Positions 63,673 to 64,000 of a DNA stretch of 64,000 nt are shown piece by piece; the first letter of the stretch is position 1, and each line of letters starts with the position of its first letter. Source of the DNA: Methylorubrum thiocyanatum. GTDB lineage: Bacteria > Pseudomonadota > Alphaproteobacteria > Rhizobiales > Beijerinckiaceae. The stretch covers positions 1 through 64,000 of the forward strand of contig JACJIB010000011.1 in NCBI GenBank assembly GCA_014138645.1, written 5' to 3'. The translations under genes and the position numbers were made by a program. The notes under the pieces are model-generated. The model saw only the letters and a program-made list of their open reading frames with translations. It made no database searches and was not told the DNA's origin.

Positions 63673-63726
63673 TGCCGGCCGGCGGTCTTCGCACCGCCGA
63701 CGGTTCGACGGCCCGGCTCAAACGCA

Positions 63727-63755
63727 GCCGCCGCCCCGGTGATCGGGGCGGCGGC
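63727..63755 (+). terminator. Terminator after the giant gene
   Basis: A 12-bp almost pure GC stem (63727-63738 with 63744-63755) with a 5-nt loop, 54 nt after the stop codon, followed by a short TT-containing stretch. It also lies downstream of the converging gene and could serve both strands. Confidence 0.7.
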
Positions 63756-63809
63756 TTCGGCGTTCCATGCGTGGACGTGGAAGAGGGGAGGGGCCGCCGC
63801 GGCCGGCCG

Positions 63810-64000
63810 TCACGTCACCTCGAAACTCGTCCACAGCCCGGTATCGAACCGCTCCAGCACGGTCGCGCTCAGGAGCCAGCGGCCGGGATTGTCGGCGACG
63901 AAGGCGATCTGGGCGCTGCGCCCCTCCGGAATCTGCACGGTGTCGAGCCAGTAGGGCTCCCAGCCGTCGTCGAGCTGGTGCAGCAGGCGGAAGACGTGGC
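63810..64000 (-). CDS. Multicopper-oxidase-like protein, C-terminal end, copper ligands lost (partial)
   Basis: The last 62 residues of a gene entering from the right edge. HVFRLLHQ, a WLDTVQIPEG segment and FVADNPGRWLL match the final cupredoxin domain of multicopper oxidases. After NPGRW the family normally has HCH-x-x-x-H and a Met a few residues later. Here the sequence reads LLSATVLERFDTGLWTSFEV: HCH is SAT, the following His is Arg and the axial Met is Leu. The C-terminal copper site therefore cannot form as usual. It may be a structural or periplasmic relative (FtsP-like) rather than an oxidase. The rest of the gene is outside the window. Confidence 0.7.
   Translation of the reverse strand, partial: HVFRLLHQLDDGWEPYWLDTVQIPEGRSAQIAFVADNPGRWLLSATVLERFDTGLWTSFEVT

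Larger units (their letters stand above)
50780..61450 (+). repeat. Very long RTX-like calcium-binding repeat region
   Basis: About 3,550 residues made of dozens of units of roughly 50-58 aa. Each has several glycine/aspartate turns (GGxGxDxI, GDGDNVVLGG, ILGDNG) followed by a non-RTX strand pair with F-x-x-G and a short acidic loop. RTX turns bind Ca2+ and fold outside the cell. Their density near the end tapers into a region where they alternate with unique inserts. Confidence 0.9.

Noticed and set aside
50780..61450. Direct repeats as a CRISPR array
   Set aside because: The repeats are in-frame coding units of an RTX protein with no unique spacers of constant length and no cas genes.

Overview
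The window is very GC-rich, densely coding DNA with GTG starts, 4-nt start/stop overlaps and Ala/Gly/Asp-rich proteins. This fits a high-GC alphaproteobacterium; Methylobacteriaceae is my best guess from general character, not from a marker gene. No rRNA, tRNA, CRISPR array, insertion sequence or phage gene was seen.

Layout. (1) 1-1870, plus strand: the end of a dTDP-L-rhamnose operon (last codons of rfbB, then rfbD and rfbA). (2) 1895-9991, minus strand: a tight six-gene operon. In transcription order it encodes a DUF3467 protein, a GAF-TM-HlyD fusion, a PqqD-like/M50 protease/HlyD fusion, a shortened SecA-like ATPase, a periplasmic HlyD-type adaptor and an exported chorismate-lyase-fold protein. 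(3) 10354-16318, plus strand: a divergent five-gene operon with an O-methyltransferase, a P-loop kinase-like protein, a tryptophan-halogenase-like flavoprotein with a large extra C-terminal region, an unrecognised 291-aa protein and a radical SAM enzyme. (4) 16334-17341, minus strand: an AraC-type regulator. (5) 17342-18203: a sparse, AT-richer region with an operator-like inverted repeat over a perfect TATAAT. (6) 18204-19004: a SapC-family protein. (7) 19186-63672: one uninterrupted 44.5-kb gene for a 14,828-residue protein with an N-terminal LEPR-XLL motif, several kinds of internal repeat and a huge RTX-like calcium-binding region. (8) 63810-64000, minus strand: the C-terminal end of a multicopper-oxidase-like protein that has lost its copper ligands.

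Working model (inference). The minus-strand operon has the parts of an envelope export machine: a SecA-type motor, three HlyD-type adaptor domains and a membrane protease. It lacks the ABC ATPase and TolC of a normal type I system. SapC-family genes take their name from an S-layer locus, and the giant protein has no Sec signal peptide but does carry LEPR-XLL. The locus may therefore be a dedicated exporter plus its giant surface or secreted substrate. The five-gene plus-strand operon, controlled perhaps by the AraC protein, could make a small molecule or modify the exported protein; the sequence does not decide this.

Inside the giant gene, duplication has happened at several scales: 66-72 nt beta-coils, a 522-nt RTX superunit, a 744-861 nt superunit in the Ala/Gly block, and a 1206-nt tandem copy so similar at DNA level that it must be recent.
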